In this document: one piece after another, positions 1 to 11,229 of the stretch
How the letters are laid out: each line of letters starts with the position of its first letter
Numbering within the stretch: the stretch's first letter is position 1
Source: Aculops lycopersici
Taxonomy: Eukaryota; Arthropoda; Arachnida; Trombidiformes; Eriophyidae
Length of the DNA: 64,000 nucleotides
NCBI GenBank assembly: GCA_015350385.1
Contig: WNKI01000005.1
Coordinates: 1,434,505 to 1,498,504 of the forward strand
Direction of reading: 5' to 3'
Made by a program: the position numbers and the translations under genes
Notes under the pieces: generated by a model
Told to the model about the DNA's origin: nothing
The model's database searches: none
The model's input: only the letters and a program-made list of their open reading frames with translations

Positions 1-1030
1 AGAGAGAGAGAGAGAAAGAAGGGGAAAGTGGAGCGGATTCCAGATGCGATAGCGACAGTAGGCGACGTTCAATGGCAACGCCGAGACAACAACGGACTTT
101 CGCCACTTCGGCAAGTTCAGTGTCGGCTGGCTCCACTCGCTTGCCAGCTACAGCTAGTTGGCTTGCTCGTCTGTCGTGGTGCCAATCCACGCAGCAACCG
201 CAGCAATGGAAGCCCACGAAGTCGGCCAATTAAACTCCAGCTTGATATGCAGTCGAGGCAACACGAGCATATCAGCCAATCGACGGCAATCGCAATGGCA
301 GCAGCCGCAAGCCAGATGTGCTCGCCTGTCGACATGAATATTATGTTTTGTTGGTAGGAGCAGTGTCAATCGTGGTAGTCGCTGTTGGTGGCGTCGGTTT
401 TCGAGGAAACTGCCTAAGCAAACAAACTAGTTCAGTTATATAACTTATGCACGCTTCTGCCGCCGCAACTACCACTTCTACCATCAAGGAGGATAATATG
501 CAGCAAACGTAAAGAAAGAGAGGAGAATTCAGAGCCACTAATTGCGCACCAAAGCGAACTAAACGACGAGCTTGCCAGATTTGCCGCTCAATTGGCTAAT
601 ATAACTTACAGGCCGCGTAACTAAACGCCGCAAACATAATAATAAGCCACCACTAGTAGAAGGGATGATTTGTTGCTGCCAACCCCCGGGAAAAATTCCA
701 ACTTTATTGTGTTGCTCGGTGACGATGATGTCATGCTCGTAGCAAACGATGAATCTCGCATGAATCTCGTTATCGCCGCCCAAATCGCAACAACTGCAAA
801 AATTCCAGTCATTCGAGCCGTCCACTTGGTAACCGCAATTAAAATGTAAGTCAGCTTGGCCTGGTGTCGCGCAGGCAACCTGGAGCTTCGGAGGTTCGAG
901 TTGCGCTTCCGGCCGACCCGTAGCTAGGCAAAGTATGGGAACGAAAGCGTTTACTGAAAAGGTATTTGTAAATTGATTTTAATAAATGTAACTCTGATGG
1001 TAGTTTTTTGTATAGATTATGTGTAAAATC
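1..1030. other. Non-coding stretch 3' of DCX-EMAP
   Basis: No gene is recognised here. The stretch opens with a short AG dinucleotide run (1-14). An ATTAAA-type polyadenylation signal for the minus-strand DCX-EMAP gene lies near 976-983. A plus-strand frame open from 646 to 846 ends at a GTAAGT-like donor; it is discussed as a weak exon candidate because other frames of the same stretch are also open. Confidence 0.5.
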
Positions 1031-4000
1031 TCACTCCAACTTCCACAAACAAATGAGACCGTCCAAAGCGGAGGACACAAACATAACCTGTTCAGGTTGA
1101 TCCGGCGGACTAGCCAAGAAGCGGCAACAGTTTACGGCCGAGCTGCTGACTCGTGCCTCGTAAAATCCACGCTCAATATCGTAGCATGGATAGCGGAAGA
1201 GGCGCAGGTATCCTCGTGTGTCGCCGGCTATTGCGTAATCCTCAGCATCGTCGCGCCCCCGTATCAATCGGTGACAGCAAACATTGACCACAACGCCCGG
1301 TGGCGGCTCCTGGTTGCTCGAGTTGCTCAGCTTCCTGTTGATTTTTGGCTGGTAGTTGCCGAGCACGTAGCTGGAGTGTACCAGATTGGCATTCTCCCAA
1401 GTGGCACGAACATCCTCACTTCCGCTACAAATCGAATCGAACCAGGCAATCTTATCGGCTGCCAACTTGACACCCTCGCGCATGTAGCGAAACTTTGGCA
1501 AGTCCCACAGAATCAACTCCTGGTAGGCGTCGCGTGTTACCGAAGTGAGAATGTGGCGATTATTTAAGCTAAACTGGATGCTCATTACGGGATTTGGACT
1601 CTGAAATATGGACACCTTCTTGTACTTGAGTCCGCGTTCATAGACTGGAAGCAAAAAGATGCTTCCATTTGCGCAGCCGGCCGCCATAAGTCCACCGTCG
1701 CGTGTGTAGGCCAAGCAGTTGATTCTAACAGGTGTCAGCGGGAAATAGGAGATTAGGAGGCCACTTATTTTGTCCAGGATGTAAACTGTGCCGTCAATTG
1801 AGCCAACGGCGAGCACAAATCCAGTTGGATGGACTGCAAGCGAGGCGCAGGCAGAGGGAAGCATCGACTTCCAAACTAAACGGATTCCGTCCCACTTGCA
1901 AATCTTGCAATCGAGTGAACAGGTGAAGTAGTAGTTGTGCTGCGGGTCGTTTCTATCGCCAGCAATCCTACAGTCGGCCACCAGATTCATCACCGAGGTC
2001 TCGTGACCCTCGTAGACGATTGACAGCGACGAGCTGGCCAGCACATCGGCGGTTATGGTTGTGTTCGTGTTCGGGTCCATCTGCAACTTGACCGAGCCAA
2101 ATAGGATAGCATTACTCGTTGATATGACATAAAACTCAACCAGAGCCTGCTTCCGATCGTACCTCGAGGTGATAATTGAACAGATGATTCCCAAATCGAC
2201 TGGCAACGTTAGACAGCTAACCTGACGACAGACAAATTTGCGAACCAAATTGAGCTTGACTTTTTGCTCGCCGAGTGGCTTTTGCTGCTGTTGGTCGCTC
2301 TCACGACTCTTTGGATTGCGCTCAAGTTTCCAAAACTTTATCTTGCAACTAGAGTCTGCAGTGGCAAAGATGGATCCAGACACGCGACTCAGACAAGTGA
2401 TAATGGGCTCCTTTGGTGGCTCCCTGGCAGCGAGAAGCGGCGACACTTCCGGTTGCTCGCTCAATCTGCTCAGCGGTCCGAGTAGAGGGTGCACCGTAAT
2501 GCCATACCTTTGCAAGCTTGCCAATGGCTCCGTATCTTTGCTAGTTAGTTGGTAATTACTCGTCATCTTACTATTCGATTGCGTCGTGGATGAATTTGCA
2601 AAGTAACAGTCGAGCTCAACTAGCGCGACGTTGCCCTCCGAGTCTCCAATCAGTAGCTCCATTGGCGACATTCTAATTGAACAGGTGGCTTTGACCATAA
2701 GCTCGCCAAAAGTGGCACTCCTAAGCTCTGGCTGCAACAAACGCAACTTTCTCTGTCGTCTATCCGGCACCCAAACCTGAAAGTGGCGCCGGCCAAAGCT
2801 AAGCAACATGTCCGTCTGGCTGGCCGGCTTGTCGACCGTGGTTGTGGTAGTCATGGTTTTGCCAGTTGCGGTAATCGACGTCGACTGAACCACGGCCACT
2901 TGTTGCTGCTCCAAAGGCAACTGCATTATAAACAATGGGATCTGATTAGCTGGCAACACTTTACTCTCCTTGAACGAGCTTATCGATGTCGCACCCGATG
3001 AAGTCGAGTTACTGCCACTGGTTATAGTCGGGCCGCTTGTCTTGCTTGCGCCTGCCTGTGATTTAGATATCAATTTGTTGCCTCCGCCGCGCTCTTGGTC
3101 CAGCAAGACTCGCTTGTTGTTTGCGTGATGTAAGTCGCTTGCAGTCGATCCAAGCGACAACTTGAAATTGAATTGCGATAGCCATAGTCGCTTCTCGTCC
3201 TTGCAGCCAATCATCAGTTGGAAACCCAAACCGGTCGAGTGCTTCGCTCGCAGACTGTAAATGTGCCGGCCGCGGAAGTGGTCGTCCTGGATCACTTTCA
3301 AAGTTTCCAATCGAGTCATTGACCAAATATGAACCTGGCCACTGGCACTGGCAAGCGAGGAGCCGGCGCCAATTTGAGCGCTACAAGCCAAATCGGCCTC
3401 CATGGATACGAGAGTTAGTGCGCAAACATTGGCCGTGTGTCTCGAATAGAAGCGCTGCTCATCGGTCCATCTGCACCAGAGAACCACCAGGGTGCCTGCC
3501 GGATACAGGAGCTCATCGTGTTTCCTCGAATGACAAACCCAATTGTTGAATCGCTCGCTTAGTTTGAAAGGATTCTCTGAGGCTGAACTAGTGCCCGCGC
3601 TTTGCTGTGGCGACAACAGGACAGTTCCTGTTTGGACCTGCGACGAGCCGGCCGCCAAGCTGGCCGCCTGCACCACCGCCGAGCTGTTGTCTGGGTACTG
3701 GTCATTTATGGAGAACCCGTTGACCCATACCAAGTTGAAGTTTCTCGTGGGCACATCGAGTCCATTTCTCAGGACACCTGCGACGGGCACGCGCTCTTTT
3801 GGCGGCAAGTCGGCGCCCGATCTAATGGGCACTCGTCTACCTGCAGCCGTGACCACCACCGACATTGAGTCGTCACCATTGGCGGCTGCCGCCGCTGCTG
3901 TCATAGCGCCGGCATCATAGGACATAGAGAGACTATTGCTGTCGCCGGCCGTTGAGAGCGATGGGGTCGGAGTGATGACTCTTGCATGAACAACCTCATT

Positions 4001-6391
4001 GGCCTCACTCTGGCTAACTGGTCGCTCCAGAGGTGTCGTGCTCGACTCGCGGCCGCCGGGATACTGCCAACTGGTTTCTTTGTCGAAGCGTCCATCTGTA
4101 ACAGTCCCCTCTTGTGCATCTCCAGGATCATCACCAATATTTATGGTTCCCATTCTGTCGGGCATAACTTCATCTTCGTGCTCCTCATCCTTCTGTGTTG
4201 CCATCTCAACAACCTGTTGCTCTCCTTGATTAGTTTTGACCTCCTCGTCGTCTGTGGGTGGACCAGATGCCTCCAGAGTTATGGTCACATGCTGCACCTT
4301 GTGTGCCTCACTATGATGGTCACCATGATCCAAATCTTTAAACTGGTCCATCTCACCCAGCGACAATTGGCGCTCAGTTATGGTCACCACTTTGGGCCTT
4401 GGCTTCTTCTCCCCCGCTTTTACCTGCGGCCCATTCCTCGATCCTCGAACTCCTCCGATGGTTCTCTTCGAACCAGAACTGGTTACTCGAGTTCGCAGTG
4501 CAACCCTCCTTTCCGACTCCTTGCCACTGGGTATTGATATTGGTAAGTCGATGAGAAAACCCTCAATGGAATCGCTAACTTGGATGCCAATATCACTGGT
4601 GCTAATCATTTCGTTGCCTCTCTGATCTTTAACTGGTTTGCTAAACTCGTTGCTCTTCTGTGTTGGCGTGCTAGACGATTCAGACATGCTGATGGCCGGC
4701 GATGAACCCCTGCCTGTGTCAACAAATGTGACCATCTTCTTACGTTTGGGTGGCAAAGCGGAGAGCTCGGATTTGGCTCTCATCAGCTTAACAGGTTTCT
4801 CGCTCTCATCATCATCTCTCAGAACTCCATCTTCCAATCTATTATCCGATAACTCGGCTGTGCTCATGCTTAATCTTTGCTCATCCATTTCATTGATTCC
4901 ATTCTTCAGGCACAAAGATTTCGTTGCGCCTGTAGCTTTGGACACAACTTTGGGTTTGGTGGTGGATGAATTTGAAGCCGTTCTATTCTTGTTAGTTGTC
5001 TCAATATTGAATGTTTTGCGTCTCTTCTTACCTATCACATCGACATCGTCCAAACGATTAAGGCTCACCTCGCTGGCGCCCAGCGATCGACTTCCTGAGA
5101 GTTGCGATCTTGGCCTGATTCTGTCCATCTCACGACTGACTCGCTCCTTTAAAATTGCATTGGCCTTTATGTCGAATGACCGCGTACCGGAAACGACATA
5201 GGAGCTACCATGTTTGAGCTCATGGACACTGTAAACTAATTGACCGTCCATATGGAACAAGTACCTCGCACCGGAGGGTATGAGTTGCCTGCCATTGATA
5301 TAATCAAGTAGATTGTCGAGATTACTGAACTCATTACGAGTGATACAGATCCTCAATGGTTTGTCGAATGGTTGTCCATTTTTGTACACTTTGAGCACTC
5401 GACCAGATTCGATGGAATTGTTTCGAATATACTCGACACTGTTGCGTAGAGTCGGCGATAGCTGAAGTCGCCTAAGATCCTTGGGTTCGATGGCATAATC
5501 TAAACTATCGTCTCTCACTTGATTGCGCCTCGCATTGGGGTTCTTAGATTTGTTGTAGCTCCCAGCCTGGTGGTCACTAGATCCTCGACGCAAATCGCCC
5601 ATAGGTTTAGTTGATATCTGAGCTGAAGTCAAGGGACTTCCGCCATCAACTTTTCTGGTGTGATGCAAGGATTGGCTTGTACTTGAGCGAGGCACATGTT
5701 GTTTCGAAGGCTTGAAGGCGGGACTCAGAGGCGAGTGAATGTTTGGTGGTGGATCGAGGCGACATTTTGCGCAAAGACCAATGGTGTGAGGGGATCGACT
5801 GTAACCCCCCTTCAAATTTTGATACTTTAGGATATCGTCAATAGACAAGTGAGGACAAACAAGTGAAGGTGAAACTGATGGTGACGACGAAATTGAGGGC
5901 AAAGAGTTTGTTGAAGTTGTAGATGAGCCAATTAAGTTGTGATTATGATTATGTAAAGTTGTAGTAGGCGATACATTTCTATTTCTTGAGCCATCGACGA
6001 CAGTTTGTTTACTAGGGCAACTATGTCGTTTCCTCGGTGAGTTTGAATTGAACTTGGTGTTCGTGCAACCATTTGATTTTTGAGCTGAGCTAGTTGTAGT
6101 CTGGCTCCTGAACTTGAGCTTATTGGTGGCGGAAGTTTTGGTGGCACTATGATCGCCGCTAAGCGAGCGTTTTGTCTTGTCCATATCTCTTAGGTCTTTG
6201 TTCGAATGACTTCCGTTAACTTGGAGTTGCTTGTTATTCGCAATAACTGGACTATCAGCGTCTTGCCAGAACAATCTCGTTTGACTTGGACTTTGAATTC
6301 GATTGAACAAGTGCACCTGACTTGGGTCTAGCTTGAAATAGTCGGCCGCCTCGAGCTCGAGCAACGACGAGTTCCTTCTCTGCTGGTTCAT
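1031..6391 (-). CDS. DCX-EMAP: DCX-EMAP: doublecortin domain plus EMAP/EML-type WD40 protein
   Basis: A single 1786-codon reading frame with no intron. Residues about 330-412 form a doublecortin domain (GRVLKVYKNGQPFDKPLRI; GARYLFHMDGQLVYSV), which in this family binds microtubules. The N-terminal 330 residues are low-complexity and basic, with a small CPH...CAKC cluster near 179-210 that might bind a metal. Residues 410-900 are Ser- and charge-rich. From about residue 930 to the end lie WD40 repeats of the EMAP/EML type (LLYPAGTLVVLW, then SALDGLICLWKLE at the terminus). This order, DCX then EMAP propeller, matches insect DCX-EMAP, known from Drosophila to act in the ciliated tip of mechanosensory neurons. 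The ATG at 6391 has an A-rich context (accATG). Function is transferred from the family; the domain reading is direct. Confidence 0.9.
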   Translation of the reverse strand: MNQQRRNSSLLELEAADYFKLDPSQVHLFNRIQSPSQTRLFWQDADSPVIANNKQLQVNGSHSNKDLRDMDKTKRSLSGDHSATKTSATNKLKFRSQTTTSSAQKSNGCTNTKFNSNSPRKRHSCPSKQTVVDGSRNRNVSPTTTLHNHNHNLIGSSTTSTNSLPSISSSPSVSPSLVCPHLSIDDILKYQNLKGGYSRSPHTIGLCAKCRLDPPPNIHSPLSPAFKPSKQHVPRSSTSQSLHHTRKVDGGSPLTSAQISTKPMGDLRRGSSDHQAGSYNKSKNPNARRNQVRDDSLDYAIEPKDLRRLQLSPTLRNSVEYIRNNSIESGRVLKVYKNGQPFDKPLRICITRNEFSNLDNLLDYINGRQLIPSGARYLFHMDGQLVYSVHELKHGSSYVVSGTRSFDIKANAILKERVSREMDRIRPRSQLSGSRSLGASEVSLNRLDDVDVIGKKRRKTFNIETTNKNRTASNSSTTKPKVVSKATGATKSLCLKNGINEMDEQRLSMSTAELSDNRLEDGVLRDDDESEKPVKLMRAKSELSALPPKRKKMVTFVDTGRGSSPAISMSESSSTPTQKSNEFSKPVKDQRGNEMISTSDIGIQVSDSIEGFLIDLPISIPSGKESERRVALRTRVTSSGSKRTIGGVRGSRNGPQVKAGEKKPRPKVVTITERQLSLGEMDQFKDLDHGDHHSEAHKVQHVTITLEASGPPTDDEEVKTNQGEQQVVEMATQKDEEHEDEVMPDRMGTINIGDDPGDAQEGTVTDGRFDKETSWQYPGGRESSTTPLERPVSQSEANEVVHARVITPTPSLSTAGDSNSLSMSYDAGAMTAAAAAANGDDSMSVVVTAAGRRVPIRSGADLPPKERVPVAGVLRNGLDVPTRNFNLVWVNGFSINDQYPDNSSAVVQAASLAAGSSQVQTGTVLLSPQQSAGTSSASENPFKLSERFNNWVCHSRKHDELLYPAGTLVVLWCRWTDEQRFYSRHTANVCALTLVSMEADLACSAQIGAGSSLASASGQVHIWSMTRLETLKVIQDDHFRGRHIYSLRAKHSTGLGFQLMIGCKDEKRLWLSQFNFKLSLGSTASDLHHANNKRVLLDQERGGGNKLISKSQAGASKTSGPTITSGSNSTSSGATSISSFKESKVLPANQIPLFIMQLPLEQQQVAVVQSTSITATGKTMTTTTTVDKPASQTDMLLSFGRRHFQVWVPDRRQRKLRLLQPELRSATFGELMVKATCSIRMSPMELLIGDSEGNVALVELDCYFANSSTTQSNSKMTSNYQLTSKDTEPLASLQRYGITVHPLLGPLSRLSEQPEVSPLLAAREPPKEPIITCLSRVSGSIFATADSSCKIKFWKLERNPKSRESDQQQQKPLGEQKVKLNLVRKFVCRQVSCLTLPVDLGIICSIITSRYDRKQALVEFYVISTSNAILFGSVKLQMDPNTNTTITADVLASSSLSIVYEGHETSVMNLVADCRIAGDRNDPQHNYYFTCSLDCKICKWDGIRLVWKSMLPSACASLAVHPTGFVLAVGSIDGTVYILDKISGLLISYFPLTPVRINCLAYTRDGGLMAAGCANGSIFLLPVYERGLKYKKVSIFQSPNPVMSIQFSLNNRHILTSVTRDAYQELILWDLPKFRYMREGVKLAADKIAWFDSICSGSEDVRATWENANLVHSSYVLGNYQPKINRKLSNSSNQEPPPGVVVNVCCHRLIRGRDDAEDYAIAGDTRGYLRLFRYPCYDIERGFYEARVSSSAVNCCRFLASPPDQPEQVMFVSSALDGLICLWKLE

Positions 6392-7263
6392 GGTTGCGAT
6401 TTTTGTGGTTGCTGAGCCGAAACGGAAACGATGGCCCCACTTTTAACACAACAATTAGAGCCACTCTGTGATATGGGTGATGATGATAATAATGATGATT
6501 TGTAAAGGTAACTGTAACTTCCGCTCTCGTTATGATCCCACTCTCATTCTCTGCCCGTGTCACTTTCAGCTCATCTGTCGTCTCACTCTAGGATCCAGTT
6601 TGGAGAGATGCAAGAAGAAATACAATTTTTAACAATCTTATATTATAGTCCATCAACCCGATCCCTAGAAACCAGTATTAAATTTATCATCCATCTCCTA
6701 GAATGTAAATGCAAATGTTTTTTCCGTCTGCTTTTAGACTTCCGGCTGGAAATAGAAGCTCAGCTGCATTCACTCGCTGCTGCTACTGCCGATACGACAC
6801 TTTTTTGCGCACTCTATACTGTGCTCAATTTTAACGCTTCAGAAATCATAAGCTCGGGAGGCTGGCCAACCATACTGGCGGACTGAACGCCTATCTGAAT
6901 CGCCTCGGGACACCCACTAGGCAGTGAACCCCCCCCCCCCATAATGACCGATCCAGGCATTAGCCAGCAGGAGTTTAGATTAGCCAAGTCCATTGACCGG
7001 ATGCGCGTGCCGTGGACGTGAAACAATGAGCAAGCGGCGAGTTGAACTCTGGAAAGTAGATAAAGATAGCGGCATTCAGGCTTAGTCAACGGAACTAGGC
7101 GCACACCGGTCTAGTGGAGTCAAGAAGGGAGGCAGGCAGCCAAACTGGTGTTCAAAAAGCTCTCGGTTTCCATGGTTATTCTGACCATCCTCCCACTTCC
7201 CGTCGACTTACCTCTTTCTAATGGACAGTGGAGAGTCGGTGGGAGCTAACTTAGTGTTTAGAG
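6392..7263. other. Intergenic region between DCX-EMAP start and GLYR1 3' end
   Basis: No coding sequence is recognised. It should contain the promoter of DCX-EMAP (transcribed leftward) and the end of the GLYR1 3'UTR. A run of 12 C residues lies at 6929-6940. A partial RFX-like half site (GTTTCC) occurs near 7167, but the other half does not fit the X-box consensus. Confidence 0.5.
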
Positions 7264-7269
7264 TTTATT
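7264..7269 (-). terminator. Candidate polyadenylation signal of GLYR1
   Basis: TTTATT on the plus strand reads AATAAA on the minus strand, about 460 bases past the GLYR1 stop codon. It is the first clear canonical signal downstream of that stop. A 3'UTR of that length is plausible but unproven. Confidence 0.4.
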
Positions 7270-7725
7270 CATTTCGAAGAGCGAGATGAGTGATAATTAG
7301 CGGACACTTATGGCGACGACGCTAGGGGTTGGCCAGTTGGGGCGGAAATGGGTGAGCAGTCGTCGTCGAGGGGGCAAGCTTCGCGAGACGCATGTAGCGG
7401 CGTCTCGGAATTTCTCACTGTGAACATCGAACTCAACTGCAACTGCTGCCAACTATTTGTTGCCTCTCTTCCAACAACTGACGTGGTTTTATAAAAAATG
7501 CTCTTAGCCATTATATACATTTATATACACACACACTTCCATTGGATACAATTCGATTCTGCCTTAGCCACAAATTGCGAGCCGAGTGAATGCTATCTTT
7601 GTGTTGGGGGCGTTATATTGTACAGAGTAGATGTATGGGTTTTTTGGTCAGCGTAGTCTGCTATACGCTTCGTTTACTGCTGCTGTCTGGTGGTGGTGTC
7701 TTGGATAACGTTTCATAATCATGAT

Positions 7726-9671
7726 CTAAAATCTGTTTCTGAGGTACATAGCTGAAGCGTCCTGATCCGCTAGCCCAACTCTCCTACCATCCTTGAAAAT
7801 TTCGTTGACGGACGCTGTGATTGGGGTCATTTGGTCGAGCTTATCCGACAACTGCAAAGCAAGTCTCAGGTGACGAGAAACGTGGTCAATTGGTAGTTCG
7901 GGAACGGCTGTCTTTCCAGTTATAATCTTGTCCATACACGTTTCAAAGATAGGACAGTTCAAGGGTAGGAGTCTCATGATATCCCTGAAGGTGCTTGGGG
8001 GCATATCATTACGGTCTAATAAGGTGAGACATTCTGAGAGTCCACCAATCATCGTTCCAAAGAGGGTACCCACAACAGCACTCATCTGACTGGCCGCGCC
8101 GATAGTTGGGCCCAAGTAGAAAGTCTTCTTGGAAATAGCTTGGAAACATGAGGTACAATCGTCATATAGTTTTCTGTCGCCAGTAGCTACAATGACCAGC
8201 TCACCGTCCTCGGCAGCCTTTTTGCCACTCATCAAGGCTGGGGCTTCGAGGTAGAGACCTCCCTTTGCGATGATGGCGTCGAAAAGGTCTTGGCTAGTGT
8301 CAGAATCGATGCTACTCATCTCAACGTAACCTTTCGTCTCGTTCATTTCACCCAAGATACCGAATGTGCCGAACATAGTTTCCTTTGTTGCAGTAGCATC
8401 CTTCAGGCAACCAAAGATGATATCTGATGCGGCGACGACATCCGAGGGAGTTGGCTTAGCCTCGGCTCCTGCCTCAACGAAAGCATTACATTTATCGTGC
8501 GATCTATTCCAGATGGTAACTTTGTGTCCTGAGTTCAATATATTCTTCAATATTCTCTGGCCCATCAATCCAAGACCAATGAAACCGAACTTTAAATTTG
8601 AGGGTCTGATCGTTTTGGACTTCGCAGAGATGGAGTTGAAGTTTACTTTTGGAACGTCGGTACTTGGAGAGTCATTATATTGATTTCTCATGATTACGTT
8701 CCTCGCTCCGATTTTTGAGGTTGGCTTCGGAACGGTGGGTGATAGGGTCGAGCTTGAGAGCGTCGCTGATCCCTGGTTGTGGTCTTCGTCGAGATTTGAA
8801 GTCTTCTGTCTCTTCGTGGGACTGGCTACCTCTTTGTCAGAATCATCGGCGTTGGATTTGCTCAGTTTTCGTGCTGACTTACTGTATGGGCTCCGACTGT
8901 AGTCCTTGTGGACACTGGATGGAACTGGCGATGAGGTGGAGTGAGAATCATGTGAGTTTTTGGACCTTTTAGATGCTGCAGCTGAGGTTGGTTTAACATT
9001 TTTGATGACAGCTAGCTCTTCGTCTATAGTAGGCAGTTCTCCAGATGATGCTATAAAGTGTGATAAATGGATCGTGCATGCGAATCATCAGTATATGGTT
9101 AGGTAGAAACCCAATTGGGTTGAGCGAGAGTTGCGCCATCTAACTCGATGGGCAGCCATATTTGTGCCTTCAGTTGGTGTCCATAGACAATTTCACGTGG
9201 CTCTCTTCTGTTTACGCTTTCTTTAAGGTACTTACCATCTAAGTTGCTGTTGTCGTTACTGAAGCTATCGCCGCCCACCGATGGACTGGCATCCATTGAA
9301 GCAGCATTGTCGTTGTTGTTGTTTTGTATTGCCCCACCAGAGTTCGGCAGGGTTAGACTATCCTTGCCGCCTTGCGCGATGTAATCCTTGATTTGCTGTA
9401 GCCCTTGTTTAAATTGAACTGACTTGCTGCCTTTTTCCATCTTCTCTGTATCAGTGCCGTAAGGTTTGATGGTGTCCTCGGGCATCCAGGCCCAATTGTT
9501 GGAGCCGAAGAAGTAGACAAGGTACGAGGGTTTGGAGCCTTTCTGTTTGTCGCTAAGATTATTCTTCAAGGCGGACTCGCTGGGGTCACCAATGCGACTT
9601 GGCCACGCACAAAAACCTCTCATCTTGGACCAAACTGGATCGCCAAATTTGTACAAAGGTTCCGATGACAT
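7726..9671 (-). CDS. GLYR1: GLYR1/NDF: PWWP domain plus beta-hydroxyacid dehydrogenase-like protein
   Basis: Two coding exons are inferred: 9671-9236 (436 nt, ending at a GTAAGT donor) and 9050-7726 (1325 nt, after a TTTATAG acceptor). The 185-nt intron has matching phase 1 and the total of 1761 nt is a whole number of codons (586 residues; human GLYR1 is about 550). Residues about 7-70 form a PWWP domain (GDPVWSKMRGFCAWPSRI), a nucleosome-binding module. A Ser/Lys-rich linker follows. The C-terminal half is a 6-phosphogluconate/3-hydroxyisobutyrate dehydrogenase fold with the dinucleotide loop FIGLGLMG. The position of the family's catalytic Lys appears to be Gln (GAASQMS), so it is probably a non-catalytic tetramerising domain. 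In other animals the protein helps Pol II pass nucleosomes and partners histone demethylases. The ATG at 9671 has an aaaATG context. Confidence 0.92.
9051..9235 (-). other. GLYR1 intron
   Basis: Minus-strand donor GTAAGT at 9235-9230 and acceptor ending TATAG at 9051. Joining the flanks keeps one open frame between the PWWP exon and the linker and dehydrogenase exon. One of the few coding introns in the window. Confidence 0.85.
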
Positions 9672-11229
9672 TTTGAAGTTTGTTCCTTTTTTTAGTCAAT
9701 AATCGGTGATGAATAGATAATAGATACAAGTTGACTCCAATGTTTGGTAAAATAATTGCTGTCAATATGCAGTATGATGATCTTGTTGCTGTTTTGCACT
9801 CTCTAAAGTTTACAAGTTGTTTGTTTTTCAAGCAAGGAATCAATCTTGATGAGTTATAGAGTCAATCTTGAGTTTGAAGGAAACTCGTGTCTTATCAGAA
9901 TAAGAATATTGTAATGTATATGTTAATGTTAGTTCGACTTGATCGCTAGAAATTTGCGAGGAGCCGATGGGTGATATTGTTGGTAATGAGAAAGAGGGCA
10001 TTAGGCGCGTAATTGCAATGGTGACAAATGTGCCGACTGACTAATTGTCAGATTTCGTTGCTCGTTCGCTTTTCCCTTGTCGTCGTTTGGCCGGTCCGCG
10101 TTCTCGTGTAGTCGCCGCTGCTGTTGCTGACGTCCCCCTTCAATGTAAGTACTTTTGAGCGAGAGATCTTGTCCTCTTAATCTCGAAGATGGGGAAATGC
10201 TTTAAAATTAGTTTGTCAAAATTGATAATAGTAAATAGATTGGCAAATATTGTTGTGGCAAATGTTAGGTGAAGAATTGGAAAATGTTTGCTAACTTAGC
10301 ACCAAAAACCAACACGCTCCGATGCCGGTGTTGTGATGATGTCGAGCAAATGGTGGCCACAAGGCGCCGCCGAGCGAATGCGAAATCCTGTGCCGAAATC
10401 CGTTCGGCTACCCCTTGTGCTATCGCTGCTTCCAATTCATTGGTGCTGCTGCTGCAATGGCGTGAGTGGACGGGCGGCGCTCTTACGGCAGCAACACAAC
10501 GGCGCTGCTGCAGAACCAGCGCACAAGTGCTTTCCCCCTCGGAGTGCACCAATGGCGGGCGAACAATCGGCTCCTGGACCCTGTGGCGAAAGTGCACCGC
10601 AAACAGAAACTGCTGCACTGCGGTACCATCACCCACAAAATCCGATGGCGCGCCAATGGCAAAATGGGATTTCTTCATGTTTTTCGCTGGTCAGTGGCTA
10701 AGGCCAGCGATGGCGCCGCGTGGTGGGCAGGCGGGCGGCTAGGGATCACGAATGGCGTGCCACTGGACCAGCCGGGGAGCATCTTTTTTCCCCGTAATTT
10801 CTAGTCTCTTCGGCTCCCCCCGTCGCGAAACAATTTTTTGAGTGGGGCGGAGTGGCGGGCAATCTTTGCTTCTAATGAAATATCCATTGCCTCGGTACAT
10901 TTATAAATACAACCTTCTCATTCTGTACGAGGACGTTATATCCGATACTTCCCGAAGTGCTCTAAAATCTGCATTGCGCATGCAAACCGATCTGAGGCAT
11001 AAAGGAGCGCGAAAATTCAAAGTCTTGCACGTTCCACGAGGGCACGTTTTTTCTGTTGATCTTTTCAATGAGAATTTTTTTACTCTTTCACTCACCCCAT
11101 CTACCTGAGCCTGACACCTGCTCTCTAGATTAATGTATTATTTTATCCTTCTAATATAACATCAGCAACGACTACAAATTTATAACCACCACATTATCAA
11201 AAACCACCTACCAAGTCTAAACTTACGAA
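9672..11229. promoter_or_regulatory. Upstream region between GLYR1 and CSE1L, with a probable CSE1L 5'UTR exon and intron
   Basis: The two genes diverge here. A C/T-rich GC-rich segment around 10050-10144 ends at CAAT|GTAAGT (exon end 10144), a strong donor. Acceptors occur at CTCTCTAG (exon start 11129) and ACATCAG (exon start 11166), so CSE1L probably has a non-coding first exon and a roughly 1 kb first intron. A CRE-like TGACGTCC lies near 10127. Long overlapping open frames at 10265-10804 occur on both strands with no recognisable domain and are judged non-coding. The intron holds six same-orientation ATGGC motifs. Confidence 0.55.

Noticed and set aside
10265..10804. Four overlapping open frames on both strands upstream of CSE1L
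   Set aside because: Open on both strands, no recognisable domain, and they lie in a probable 5'UTR intron. GC-rich sequence with few stop codons explains them.
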